This document shows, piece by piece, positions 32,788 through 44,767 of a stretch of DNA of 64,000 bases (positions are counted from its first letter, which is position 1; each line of letters starts with the position of its first letter). The stretch comes from Brachionus sp. 'Tiscar' (lineage: Eukaryota > Rotifera > Eurotatoria > Ploima > Brachionidae), in NCBI GenBank assembly GCA_006352455.1, contig VANL01000037.1, positions 1 to 64,000 on the forward strand, written 5' to 3'. The notes under the pieces are model-generated. The model was given only the letters and a program-made list of their open reading frames with translations, was not told the DNA's origin and ran no database searches. Position numbers and translations under genes: made by a program.

Positions 32788-35700
32788 TCAATTTTTTGTT
32801 TTTTGGATTATTTCTGTAATTTGACCAGCAGCTATTGTAACACCATTATATCTCAACATAAACCTGCCCAATTCACGATAATTTTGAAATAATTCAACAC
32901 AAATTGGCTTATTTAATTTTATTTCAACAATTGCACTATGTCCATTATTCAGCACTCTAGGCTTGTCTTTAACCACTTCGCCACTACTTTTATCCAATTG
33001 AGAAACAAGTTTTTTTATACTTGCTGATTCGTTCAACGATTTGTAATGAAAAACAACTGGAAAACCATTTGTTACTGGAATGCTCAAATTAAACAAAATA
33101 ATTCTTCCCCTTATTCTATCTGTTACTGGCATAACAGATTGAGTATCACATATAAAATTACCAATCGATATGTTATTTATGTCAACATTTGCTACATTTA
33201 ATGTTACAGAATCGCCTGCAAAGCACATGGGCAACGACATTTCGTCATTGATTGAAATTGATTTTACTAAACCGGATTCGTTAGCAGGCACAATGATTAT
33301 TTTATCACCTTGTTTAAGCGCACCTGCTTCACATTTTCCCACAATTGATATATTTGCTGTCTGAGCACTCTTATATATATCTGATATACAAAACCTAAAT
33401 GGCTTATCAATAGATCTTTCTTGAGGCTTTAGTTTGTTTACGCAGTCCAGCAAACTATGACCGCCTTTAATTGATTTAGAATCGAATACTTTATTTTCGC
33501 TATACCAACAGGTCAATTTTTCATTAGCACATTTTTTAATCAAATTTTCACCTTGTAAACCACTGCATGGAACAAACATAAGATCTGCTTCTTTAAAGCC
33601 AACTTGTTTGATTAAAAAATTGCTTAATTTTTTATGAATTTCTAAAAATCGTGACTCGGACCAGTCGCACATGTCCATTTTGTTGACAGATACAATCAAT
33701 TGATTTATTCCAAGAGATTTAACCAACAAAGAGTGTTCTCTAGTTTGTCCGCCTAAATCGAATCCAGTTTCAAACTCACCAGTAACACTATTGATAACTA
33801 AAATAGCCGAATCGGCCTGAGTGGCACCCGTAATCATGTTCGGAATAAAATCCTTATGTCCTGGAGCATCTAGAAGATATATTATTTTTTTATCTGTTTC
33901 AAACTTTGTTTGAGCAACGTCAATAGTTATGCCTCGACTTCGTTCTTCCTCGGTCTCATCGAGAACCCAAGCATACGCAAACGAGCTTTTGCCCATTTTT
34001 TGCGAGTCCTGTTTGTATCGATGCAACTGTTTGTCCGATACCTGGCCCATTTGATAAAGCATATGTCCCATTAGTGTACTCTTGCCCGAGTCAACGTGTC
34101 CGATAACTATCAAATTAAGTACATCTTTTCCAGACGTATGTTCTCCATACTGCTTAAGGAGTTTTTCTCTAGCAGCCGAATCAATTGTGGGGCTTATTCG
34201 AAGCTCACTTAATTGTGCTGTTTGTTTGCTTATTTGAGATTTTTGTGTGGCATTTGTTTTAACTTTAGCTTGCACTACTGGAGTAGATGGCTTTGACTGT
34301 GTTTTTTGCGATTTTGGAGCTAAAAAAAAAATTTTTTGTATAAAAATTTTTAAATTTTTAAACTGTATTTACTTGATGGCTGATTTTCACTGATCTTTTT
34401 AGTTTCTCTAACTTCTTTTAAAATAAAAATAAAAGCTAATTCATAAGTTTTATTGAATAATAAATAAAGTGGTTTAAACCAAAAAAAAAAAAAAAAAATT
34501 TTTTTTTCTTTTCTATTTAAATCTCATGTGTTTAAAGGCAAATTTTTGCTTAGCTAGGACAATATCATCAGGCGAAGGTATAGAAAAATCGAAAATTTTT
34601 ATCTTAGAAGCGCTGTTTGAAGAAGACGGCAAGTTCGATTTTTGTTTTGAAGACTTTTTAGCGATTTTTTTTGCTTGTTCATGAGTCAAATCGATTAGTA
34701 TTTTATTTCTTTTTGTTCGATAATGATTTGCAAATTTTTTTTGTTTTTCATAGCTAAAAATGTTTTCTGAGTTAATATTTGATAAGTTATGTTGCAGGTA
34801 TTTTTCTGTTGACAAAAAATTTCCAATGTTTGATTCTAAACACAACTCAAAAAGGGTTTTTATCTGCAAATCAGAAAGTAATTCGCGTACAGAGGGAGCA
34901 AACTGGATCTTATTCAAACTAATTGGCTCGTTTTTGGCCGAATGAGTTGAAGAAAAAGAAGACGAAGCTAAGTCGGAACCGATCGAAAATCGGGTCTTAT
35001 CTCTTTTGTTTATTATTAGATTTTCCTTTAGATCAACTTTTTTTTCCTCTAAATCTTCATTCATACTTAACCGTTTGGAAAATTCATTGTCTATTAGATC
35101 GACCAAACTAGAACCTAATGGTGTATGTGCGCTAGATGGTGTCATATTTGACAAGTATTCGGATGCCAAGTCACTCAATGAAAACGCGTTTTCATTTTTT
35201 ACTACTTTTTCTTCGCTAATACTTATTGATTTAGTTCTATGATAATTTTTATCTTGAAAATTATTCATAAAAAAATTGTCAAGAAGATTATCTATTGATG
35301 TTGACATTTTATCAGGTTGATCAGATTTGATAAGATTGTCAAGACCGTAGTCTATTTGCATAGGCTTCGATTCAGATGTGTAAATTTTTGCAAGACTTTC
35401 CAAATCGAACTGTTTGCCGTCTTCTTCATCAGCGTTGATCAAAGTCGTGTCCTGTTCGTCATAGAGTTTTGAGTTTAATATCAGACTATCAAGATCATCT
35501 TACCTTCCCGAATATAAGTTGCATTAAATAAAAATTTCTTTTTTTAAAAATATAAGTGAATTACCTGATTGCTTTGGTTCTGATTTCATATTAAATGGTT
35601 CTAAAAATAATAAACTTAAATTAATCTAGTTTTTTAGATTTAAAGTTCATTATCACCTTTATCCATTAGAAACATAAAATCCTCATCCTTTTGATTTAAA

Positions 35701-36044
35701 GCCTTGTCAGTCTCTTTTAAGTCTGTTTCTTCTTCCTGAATAGACGAGTCTTTAATAAATTCGGATATACTTTGCTGTTGAGCGTTTCGTTTGTACATAT
35801 ACATTTCGGCTAAATAGTAAAATCATTAAAGATTGTTTTCTTTTCTTTTCTAAATAGATTGTTTTATAGGCACTTGTTCCAGGAGATATGGCATATGAGT
35901 AATTTTCGTCAAAAGATTGAGACAAATCATCGCCATAATCTTGTTAAAATATAAATTTTATTATGGATCTAATGTAAAAAAAAACCTTATTTTAATACCA
36001 TCGTCAACCATAGAAACATTTCGCAGGTTTCGATGTCGAGACAT
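32788..36044 (-). CDS. HBS1L: HBS1-like translational GTPase (ribosome rescue)
   Basis: Partner of Pelota/Dom34 that loads it on stalled ribosomes in no-go and non-stop decay. Exons: 36044-35999, 35939-35874, 35809-35657, 35600-35565, 34414-34373, 34319-32788, joining in frame to 624 residues. The N-terminus MSRHRNLRNV and NYSYAISPGT match the family start. GTPase signatures: GHVDSGKST (G1), DAPGHKDFIPNMITGA (G3 and beyond), NKMD (G4). EF-Tu-like domains II and III follow, ending RYNGVTIAAGQITEI. The gene is head to head with DDX21. The skipped 35498-34513 exon is a SKI7-like alternative end, annotated separately. Introns 52-65 nt except where that exon is spliced out. Confidence 0.93.
34513..36044 (-). 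CDS. HBS1L: SKI7-like short isoform of HBS1L (alternative terminal exon)
   Basis: Exons 1-4 of HBS1L (36044-35565) can instead join, in the same phase, to an exon at 35498-34513 with its own stop, giving 428 residues without a GTPase domain. It is Ser/Asp/Lys-rich and mostly disordered. It ends with KIFDFSIPSPDDIVLAKQKF followed by AFKHMRFK. That FDF..PSPDD.V...Q..AF motif is the hallmark I recall for the C-terminus of the human short HBS1L isoform, the SKI7 counterpart that bridges the cytoplasmic exosome and the SKI complex. Both acceptors restore frame: G+AT here and G+AA for the GTPase path. Existence of the transcript is inferred from frame, splice signals and motif, not observed. Confidence 0.78.
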
Positions 36045-36831
36045 TTTTGAGAATTTTTGAAAGTTTAAGATTAACAACTTTATAATAAAATTTCAAAGTG
36101 TATGCAAGTATTTTATTTTTGCTAATTAAATTGCGCAATGCAATGCGAATAGAGAAAATAAGCAAAACATTTTTGAGCATCCAAATGGTTTTTATGCAAG
36201 AAAAAATTTTTTTGTTGTCTAAAAAACGTGAAATTTTTAAATGAAAAATTTTTTACCCTTACAGTACATTCTATTAATTTATTATATGAAAAATGTCTTT
36301 ATACTTATCAGAATTTTAATTTAAGACATAAAATTTAATTTATTTTTTGAACTTAAAGCAAAAAATTTTATTTATTTATTTAAAATTAATATTTTTCTTT
36401 TCATATTAAATTAAAAAGTATATATTTTCTTCATGCAAACATTTTTCCTTTTTTTTTATTTAAAAAATTAATAGCTAATTAATAAAAAATAAATGTAATT
36501 TAATTTTAAAAATTCTAAATATTAGACCCAAATAAAAAGATAATTGAAGTCAAAAATAAATACACTCGATTCAAATTTCAATTTAGTTTTATTTTTTATT
36601 CGAAAATTTAATTTTATTTTAATTTTTGAACAGACAACAACAATTTTATTTGTCTTAGAAATCTAAACTAAATTGAAAAAATCGCAAGACTCATTGAATG
36701 CTTCAGGTGCCCATAATTTGAACGCACGTTGAATTTCATTGAAAAAAGCTTAACTTATGCTAAAAAAATTTTTTTAAAAATCGTACTTAACTCCTCGTGT
36801 TAGAAAAAAAAAATTTAAATATCAAATAAAA
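36045..36831. promoter_or_regulatory. Shared upstream region between divergent HBS1L and DDX21
   Basis: 787 bp separate the two start codons on opposite strands. The segment is AT-rich with poly-T and poly-A stretches and contains no recognised exon or repeat. It must hold both promoters or a single bidirectional one; no specific element can be assigned by eye. Confidence 0.5.
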
Positions 36832-39800
36832 ATGGTTAAAATTGAAAAGAATAAAAAAGATTTTAGAAAATCAAAAGACGTTAAGAACACTACAAATGAT
36901 AAAAAACAAGATTCAATGGAAGATTCAGACTCGGAAGAGATAAAAATTCATGTGAAAAAAAACGGTTTCGCGACAAACGGAATCAAATCGTCAAATACTA
37001 AAGAAGATGATGAGCATGCATGTAAGCAAAAAGAATTAGCTGGTGATGTCAAGTCTCAAGAAGCCCAGGAAAGTGGTGCCTTCGAAAATTTTGATTTACC
37101 TGAACAAATAGTCAAAAAACTAAAAAGCAAAGGTATTAATTATTTGTATCCCATACAAGTAGCTACCTTAAAGCATATTAGAGCTGGTAACGATGTGATA
37201 GCTCAAGCTAGAACTGGCACTGGAAAGACAATGGCTTTTGGAATACCGATTGTAGAAAAACTGGAAAATTGCAAAAAACCTGGTGATATATCCAAATCAC
37301 CAAAGTGCTTAGTTTTGGAACCTACTAGGGAATTGGCTAAGCAAGTTGGAGATGATTTTACGTCAATTTCGACTTGTATTCGAACTTGCTGTGTTTATGG
37401 TGGTGTAGCTTATGAAAGACAACAAAGTGATTTGAATAAAGGAGTTGATGTATTAGCAGGAACTCCGGGACGAATTTTGGATTTTATCAACTCTGGCAGT
37501 ATTGATTTAGGAAAAGTAGATCATGTTATATTGGATGAAGTTGACAGAATGCTTGACATGGGTTTTCAGGATTCTGTTGAAGAAATTCTAAAGAATGTTT
37601 ATACAGAATCAAGAGAAAATAAGGCTCAGACTTTGTTTTTCTCTGCTACTTGTCCTCCTTGGGTTAAAAAAACTGCTCAAAAGTATATGGGTGATGAATA
37701 CAAATTTATAGATTTAATTGGTGATTCTCGATTAAAAGTGGCTACTACTGTAGAACATTTGGCCATACAATGCAGTTATCAAGACAGAGCTTCGACAATC
37801 GGCTCAGTTTTGCAGGTTTATAGCGGTAAACATGGACGAGCAATGATATTCTGTCAAACGAAAAAGGATGCCGATGAACTTGCATGCAGTAGTGATATAA
37901 AACAGGAATCACATGTATTGCATGGTGATGTTCCCCAAGATAAACGAGAGCTTGTTTTAAAAAAATTCCGAGATGGTAAATATAAAGTTCTCATTACTAC
38001 GGATGTAGCTGCTCGAGGCTTGGACATACCCGAAGTTGATTTAGTTATTTGTTGCTCACCGCCCAAAGACTACGAATCTTATGTTCATAGATCTGGACGT
38101 ACTGGCCGTGCCGGTAGAACTGGTGTTTGTGTTTGTTTTTATAAACATACTGAATTGAATGCACTTATGGCTCTTGAAAGAAATACCGTAAGTCAGATAG
38201 ATTTTTTTTTGTAATAATTCTTTTTTTGAATCATTCTAAAATTTCTGATTCATAAATATTTATTAATTTTTAAAAAGGAAAAAAATACAATGTTAAAAAA
38301 ATTAACTAAAGATGAAATATTTTGTCATTGACAATTTATCAAGATTTTTAAAAATCTTTGTTTCAAACTTCTTTAAAAAGCCCAGGTTTTGTTATTAAAA
38401 CTAGATAGATTTCTATTTTCAAATATTTTATCATGTTAGCAAATAAACTAATTTAAATTATAATTAAAATTAATCGATAGAAAAATTTTAAAAAAATATC
38501 TTCAGATAAAAAATTGTGAATTTTTTTGTTAATTTAAAAGCTTTAGTGAATGTATTTTTGATAAACAAAGGTTCGAAAGAACAGAATGCTAAACAATTAC
38601 TGAATTTTCTTTGAGTCTAAAATTATTTTCTTGTAAGGTAGAAAAACGAAAAAACGTTGAGAATATTTTCAAAGAATTTTTATAATAAACAGTATTTTCT
38701 GGCAAATAAATGCTTTAGATAAAACTCATATTTTTGTTCCAAGCCCCATCTGATATGATTCATCTCTTTTTTTTCCTAAGATCTAAATGAATTGTATTCT
38801 ATTCTATTCGAACCAAATTTTTTCAAGATAAGTTTCAAAATTTTAAAAAAAAGAACAATTTAAGATTAAAAATTATTAAGTTTTTTTTTTGGATTTTATT
38901 AATAGCTTAAGATATTTAATAAGTAATGAAGAACTAGACTTTCTTTCACTTTTAAGCTAATTTCTATTAATAAAAAAATATTCTAATTTAAAAAAAAATC
39001 TGAATTTTTAAAATTAAGGGAACAAAATTCAAACGAGTTGGAGCACCATCATCAGCCGATATTGTAGAAGCATCTACAAATGATGCAGCTAAGTAAATTT
39101 TAAAAAAAATATATATTTTAAATACTAAATTTATTTTTAAAATTAGATCATTGGACACAGTTAGCGTTGAAATGATAGAAAAATTCCGCACCGGTGCCGA
39201 AGAAGTTCTCAAAACAAAAGATGCAGTAAATGCTTTAGCTGCAGCCCTCGCAGTCATTTCAGGCTGTACCAAAGTAACACAACGATCACTGCTTACAAGC
39301 AAACAAGTGAATATTATTAAAAATTTAATTAAACTGTTTTTAAATAAATTTGTTTTCTTATAGAATTTTACTACTTATATGATTAGTAAAACAGACGAAG
39401 AAATCCGCGGTAAATCATTTGCTTATGCCATATTGAAAAAAATAATCGGTGAAGAAAATGGTGAATCTGCAATAGCAAAAGTTGTTTTTACTAAAGACAA
39501 AATGGGTCTCGTTTTTGATGTATCAAGTGAATTTGATGACTTGATTCAAGAAAAATGGTTCAATACTAAATCACTGGAGCTTAAACCGATTTCTGAATTG
39601 CCTGAAATTGAAGAAGAAGCGAGACAGGGTGGAGGAGGCTTTGGTGGTTTTAGAGATCGTCGAGGTGGTGATAGAGGCTCACGTGGGGGAGGATTTAGAT
39701 CAAATGGGAGAAATGGACGAGGAGGCAAATTTGAGCGCTCAGGCCGCTTTGGGGGCAACAATAATACCGATTCGAATAAGAGAAAATTCGATAACGTAGC

Positions 39801-39837
39801 CGCTACACAAAATAAACGCATTAAATTTGATGAATAA
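36832..39837 (+). CDS. DDX21: Nucleolar DEAD-box RNA helicase DDX21
   Basis: ATP-dependent RNA helicase of the DDX21/DDX50 (Gu) group, acting in the nucleolus in rRNA transcription and processing. Exons 36832-38187, 39019-39092, 39147-39306 and 39364-39837 join in frame to 687 residues. Lys-rich acidic N-terminus; Q motif near 84-110 (FENFDLPEQIVKKL). Helicase motifs: ARTGTGKT (126-133), PTRELA, TPGR, DEVD, SAT, TTDVAARGLDIP, HRSGRTGRAGRTG. A GUCT domain follows (KFKRVGAPSSADIVEAS, then NALAAALAVISG, ISKTDEEIRG, LVFDVSSEFDDLIQEKW). The C-terminus has an RGG-type tail (GGFGGFRDRRGGDRG). DEVD rather than DEAD is normal for this group. The first intron is 831 nt; the others are 54-57. Confidence 0.95.
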
Positions 39838-40092
39838 ATAAAATTTTAAAAAATTATTATTAAATTTAAATTTACTAAATCCTGAAAAAAGCTCTGTTAC
39901 TTAGAAACACAAGTTTAATTTAAGAGAGCAAGTGAAAGAAATAAAAGCTTATAAACATTGAATATTAGCTAAACGATAAAACTCTCGGTTTTTTTCAAGT
40001 AGTTAATTTCTAAGACATTTATTTAGTTTATTTGAGAAGTTTTTTTTTTGCATTTCTTTTCAGCCTTAAGGCTAAACATTAGCATTTTTAGA

Positions 40093-43000
40093 ATGTCAAC
40101 TTACGAAAAAAAATCCTTGCTCGACAATCGTTATCAACTATTAGCAACATCTAGCATATACACATATGAAGACGAAAATCTAACATCGTATGCCGACTTT
40201 TTAAGGTAAACAAAAATTTTAGCTATCCAAAGCTTTTTAACAATTAAAACCAAACGAAAATAAGGAATTTTGGAAATAAATCAAACAAAATGAGCCAGAT
40301 ATTTGTTTGATTATTATTTCAGTGTCAAAAATGTTAGGTTTAATATATTAAGTTATTTTTAATCTAAATCCAGTAGAAACAGAATTAGTTTAATTTATTT
40401 TTTGGGGGTGATATATATTTTTGAACGACGAAAAAAATATCAACTAAGTCAAGATGCAGGTTTAATTAAACAATAATAGTCGAAAAAGCTTCAAAATTGA
40501 AAAATAAGAATTTTTTTATTTTTTAATATTTAGAGACTTAGGTTAAAATTTTCAGTTTGGCAAAAATTCAAAAGCATTTAAATACATTTTTTGATTCCTT
40601 TCAAGATTAAAATTTATTTGTATTCCTAGACTTAAATTATTAAGTAAATTTATTAGTTTGACTCAACTTAAGCAAAATTATAATTCAATTTCAAGTTTAC
40701 TATAATAAAATAGAATTTATTGATTAACTAATAACCTGTAGTATACATTTAAAAAGTTTCTCTTAAGTGGATATTCCTTTTATAGCGAATATTATAATTT
40801 TGAAATTTGAAATTTAAAGTAAGGCTCTTATTTATGAATTAAACTAGAAATCATTTCATAAAAAATTGTCTAATTTATAGTGAACTCTTACAATTAAATT
40901 GATTAAAACTTAATCTATTAAATTTTTATCAAATTTTAATATTTAAATTTTTTTTTTAATTAAAAAATATCGTTATAGTGTCACTCATCATAAAGGGTAG
41001 TAGAAGTAAAAAAAAAATTTGTTTTACAAACATCTTTATCATTAAGATTCTGAAGTAAATTTTTTTATATTTTTGATGTTTTTGAATAAAACGATTGCTT
41101 GTATTTTAAATGTTACTCGCACTTTCTAAAACTTGAAAAGCTTTAGGCGATTCTTCTTCTTTTTCATTATTTTGAATCTTTTTACAATAACCACTTTTAT
41201 TACTCTTTAAATTTCCTATTAAGGTTTTTATGTTCTAATTAAAAATTCTCTGGCGGAAAAAAGTATATTGTATTTTATCAAATGCTTACTAAATTTTATA
41301 AAAGAGATATTCAGCTATAATCTAAGAAAAAAATTGGGTTGTTTGGTCGCTTTTTGATGTAGTTATTCAATTTTTCCAAAAAAGATAAATTTTTGATAAA
41401 AAAACTAATAAAACAGGATTACAGCTCGACTAAAAGAAACTTTTTTTCAAAAACATGAAAACTTAGTTAATTTCTAATCATGTACTTGCTAAAACCAAAA
41501 TATTTCATTATAACGTTTCTCATGAAATTTAAATAAAAAACCTTTTAAAATGGGTTCCGGTACAAAAACATGGCTTTGAACTTAAAAATTTTGTTATTTT
41601 GAAATTCATTTTTTACGCCTCAGAAAATCTTAAAAAACTAATTTTGACAGTTTTTGTGATCCCTGCCCGACTTTATAATCTAGGCATTTAAAAAAAAAGC
41701 CTAAAATTATTTTTTCGGTTTTTACTTAAAAATGTTATCTTAGCCTCATTAAAATAGATTTTATTTTTTAAAATTAAGCATCTTACTTGTTTTTATTTTT
41801 TGCAAAAAAAACTAAAATACTGAATTTAGAGAAAAAATTTTTATTTATTACTTTTTCTAGAAAAATATCCCATTGCACTAATTATCCAAGTAGAAAAAAA
41901 AATTTTAAATTAAAATCAAAATATATTTTTAAGGACAAAAAAACTTAATTTATTTTTTGTGTTTTTCGATCGGGCTGGTTTTCCGCGTTTATTCTTCATT
42001 ACTTTTTCATTGTTTTCCATTCTAATCTTTTTTGGCTGCTCGGCTATCTCATCTGTTTCAGAGTCTGAACGATTAGTCAACATCTATTGGAATTTGTAAT
42101 CATTTGTAATCAGAATAAGAGTCTAATTTCAATCAATTTTGTATTAATAAATTAAAATAGTGATAAATTCAAATGTAATTGACATTAGATACAAAAAAAA
42201 TAAAAAGTTTTTATTTTGTTCCTAATTCAGTATTTTAGTTTTTTAATTACATATTGTTGTTATTATTATTAATTTAATAAACGCCAAACGGCGATGTTTA
42301 ATATATAAAAATTAAGTAATAAATTAATAAATTTAAAAGTTAAATTCTTAAGATTAATTATATTAGATAAATAAGCGTAAAATTAGTGATATGTTATTTC
42401 TAAGTCACTGAGCTTTGCAACTCATTAACTTTTCCAATGCTATACATTCCTTTCTTTAGCCCAGTCCTTACTTTCTCTACTATTCCCTCCCAAATGCCTT
42501 ATAATCTAAACTCTTATTCATTTCGGCTACTAGCTTACAAGCATTAATCAATTTATCAGTTTTCATATTTCGTCCTTTTGTTAGCATCTCAAGAAAATAT
42601 ATTATGGCCTCTCAAAGAGTTCACATTGTCTATTTGTCAAACAAATATCAATGTTCTCAATTCCAATTGCAATGGAGAGCGACGTGTTTCTACACGACCT
42701 CTTTAGACCAAACATAGTTTACCAACCAATTATTATTATTATTATTATTATTAGTATTGAAGGTGTTTTTTTTTTCAATAATAGTCAATGAGCTGTTTTT
42801 TTAAAATAAAGGCTGAGATTTAATATCAAAGGGTTTTTTTTTTAAATAATTCTTTCTGGCTGATTGAAATTTTATTTGTTTTATTAGTTACTATTTTGAT
42901 TTTATTATTCTTTAATTATTTTAAGAAAATTTGGGCGATATATAAGCAAAGATGGATATATTGACTCTAGTCAAACAATACATAGGGCAAATCTCAAACA

Positions 43001-44767
43001 AAAATACCTTGAAAAAAGACGTTCATCAAGCGAAAATGGCATTGGTGCACAAAATAGAAATAATATTCGTATCGAATTGAGCTCAGTCGATATGGCAAGC
43101 CAAGAAGTCGAGAGAAGAAAAAAAAATGAAAAGCACTTAAAGGTTATAGAAGATCAAATGATTCAAAGTAAACAAGAAGAACGAGCATTTAAGCGGGAAG
43201 AAGGTGACGTCAAAAAAGAGCAGCGTCAAATTCGACAATCAGTTAGGGAATTTGACGGACGTAATCATCAAATAGAAAAAAAATATTTTTTTCTTTTATT
43301 TTTTTTTTAAGTTATTAGTAAAAAAAGGCTCGATGCCGATAAAAGTTTGGCAAAAAATTTGGAAGAAAGAAAAGTCCTGGAGATTGAAAATGCACATAAA
43401 AAAGAAAAAGTGAGTTAGAGATACATAAGCCGAAATAGCTCAGTTGGGAGAGCGTTAGACTGAAGATCTAAAGGTCCTTGGTTCGATCCCGAGTTTCGGC
43501 ATTTTTTTTTAAATTGTTAAAAAAATTTCGTTTTAGAAAACAAAAGAGCGAACAGAGCAAAAAATTGACCAAATGATGCAATCCAAAGACAAGGGCCGTA
43601 AAACGCTGCTTGTTTGTAATGATTTATCCAGGCAGTACAGACTAAAAATGAACGAATTGGATATAAAAAAAAACGAGCTTAACACTTTGCACAATGATTT
43701 TGAACAAAAAATTCGCCGTAAAGAGGAAGAAGAAGCTAGAATTAAGAAAGAAGTTGCTGAAATTGCATTAGCTCTTAATATGGAAACAATTAAGGCCAAA
43801 AATGACTTGTTTGATTTTAGAAAAATGGTTGATAAGAACCGAGAAAAACAAATTAAGTCTGATTTGAATAGTGAAAAAGAACTTGAGGACAACATTGCTA
43901 AGACAAGTAATTATATTAAAAATTATGACATGACTCGCAGGAGATTGTCTGCCGAGAACGATCTCGAAAAATCCCAATGGTCACTTAGACAACGCGAGGC
44001 TAATAGGAGAATTGTTGATGCTAGAAATAAGCTTGAAAATATATACCAAAAACAAAGAAATTTAAATGAAGTGGCCATGATTGCAGAACAAGATAGACGT
44101 GCCAATGAAATCGAAAAAAAAATAGAAGTACTTTAAAATAATTATTTTTTTCATGTTTTTTATCACAATTTTTTAAAAGGATATAACTAATAGACGACAA
44201 AGCTTGCACACTCGAACACTGAATGATAAGATTCAAAAAACTGAAGAGCATGAAACTTTGTTTAGAAACAAAGCGGCTCACAAACTCACTGAATTACAGG
44301 CTAAAGACCATGAAGACCATCTTAAGCATTTCCAAAAGTTGGTTCAAAAGGATGATGAAATTGAACAAGACCTGTACAAATCAGTTAAAGAAGCAGAGTT
44401 TATGAGACGAAAAAAAGATATGGAATTAAAAAAACTTCAAGAACAATTGATTGAAATGAAGAAACAAAACGCTGCTCAAATTAAAGATTTGATTGCCAAG
44501 TCATTCAGTGAAGAACAAGAATTTGAACAAAAGATACTTAAAGAAAAATCAAAATTAGATAAAGTAAATTTATTTGATTCAGCATGATTAGTTTCTAAAA
44601 TAAATTAATTTTAGTATAGTGCCGATAGAGAGGATACATACGGCAAATTATTATCACATAGAGAACGAGTTAAAGAGGACAAGTTTTTACTCGAAAGTCA
44701 TGAAAAAGAACACAATCGCCTTCTGAGACTTGTCGAAAAAAACAAACTCCCTTTGCAATCAGCATAA
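40093..44767 (+). CDS. Coiled-coil protein, possibly ciliary
   Basis: Six exons join in frame: 40093-40205, 42926-43260, 43312-43409, 43537-44127, 44180-44563, 44615-44767, giving 557 residues. The N-terminus (YADFLRKFGRYISKDGYIDS and THRANL-like TIHRANLKQKYLEKR) is ordered. The remainder is long charged alpha-helix rich in E, K, Q and R, with heptad character (KNELNTLHNDFEQKIRRKEE; EEHETLFRNKAAHKLTELQ). No membrane segment or signal peptide. Sequence style resembles axonemal or basal-body coiled-coil proteins, but I cannot name the family. Intron 1 (2,720 nt) contains a LINE tail and a candidate antisense gene. Intron 3 (127 nt) contains a tRNA-Phe gene in the same orientation. Confidence 0.82.
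41106..42083 (-). CDS. Candidate antisense mini-gene inside an intron
   Basis: Two minus-strand blocks look coding in otherwise AT-rich intron sequence. Block one, 42083-41937, starts with ATG and encodes LTNRSDSETDEIAEQPKKIR, then MENNEK, then a basic run KNKRGKPARSKNTKNKL. Block two, 41234-41106, follows the acceptor TTTTAATTAG and encodes NIKTLIGNLKSNKSGYCKKI. It ends SPKAFQVLESASNI and a TAA. Both can join in phase 0 (91 residues), though the donor GTCCTT is weak and an extra exon may lie between. The nuclear-like acidic/basic composition is the only hint to role. No family recognised. Confidence 0.4.
42440..42762 (+). repeat. LINE 3' end with ATT-repeat tail
   Basis: A stretch of more balanced composition runs into CCAACCAATTATTATTATTA and a longer ATT microsatellite (to about 42757). 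The same arrangement (CAACCTATTATTACTACTA) closes the LINE fragment at 46365-46795. This looks like the 3' untranslated end of a non-LTR retrotransposon inserted in plus orientation in the intron of the coiled-coil gene. No RT motif is readable here. Confidence 0.5.
43429..43501 (+). tRNA. tRNA-Phe (anticodon GAA)
   Basis: A complete 73-nt cloverleaf. The acceptor stem GCCGAAA/TTTCGGC is perfect with discriminator A. D stem GCTC/GAGC. Anticodon stem TTAGA/TCTAA with loop CTGAAGA (anticodon GAA at 43462-43464). T stem CTTGG/CCGAG with loop TTCGATC. Intronless; CCA not encoded, as usual in eukaryotes. Box A (TAGCTCAGTTGG) and box B (GGTTCGATCCC) are intact and a T run follows, so it should be transcribed by Pol III. 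It lies wholly within a 127-nt intron (43410-43536) of the coiled-coil gene, same strand. Confidence 0.97.
43502..43510 (+). terminator. Pol III terminator (T run) after tRNA-Phe
   Basis: Nine consecutive T residues directly follow the tRNA discriminator base, a standard RNA polymerase III stop. The run also sits upstream of the intron's 3' splice site at 43535-43536, near where a pyrimidine tract would be used. Confidence 0.8.

Noticed and set aside
39546..39821. Minus-strand Pro-rich open frame
   Set aside because: Antisense of the DDX21 Gly/Arg-rich tail.
43533..43977. Minus-strand Ser/Phe-rich open frames
   Set aside because: Antisense of the coiled-coil gene, whose plus strand splices correctly.
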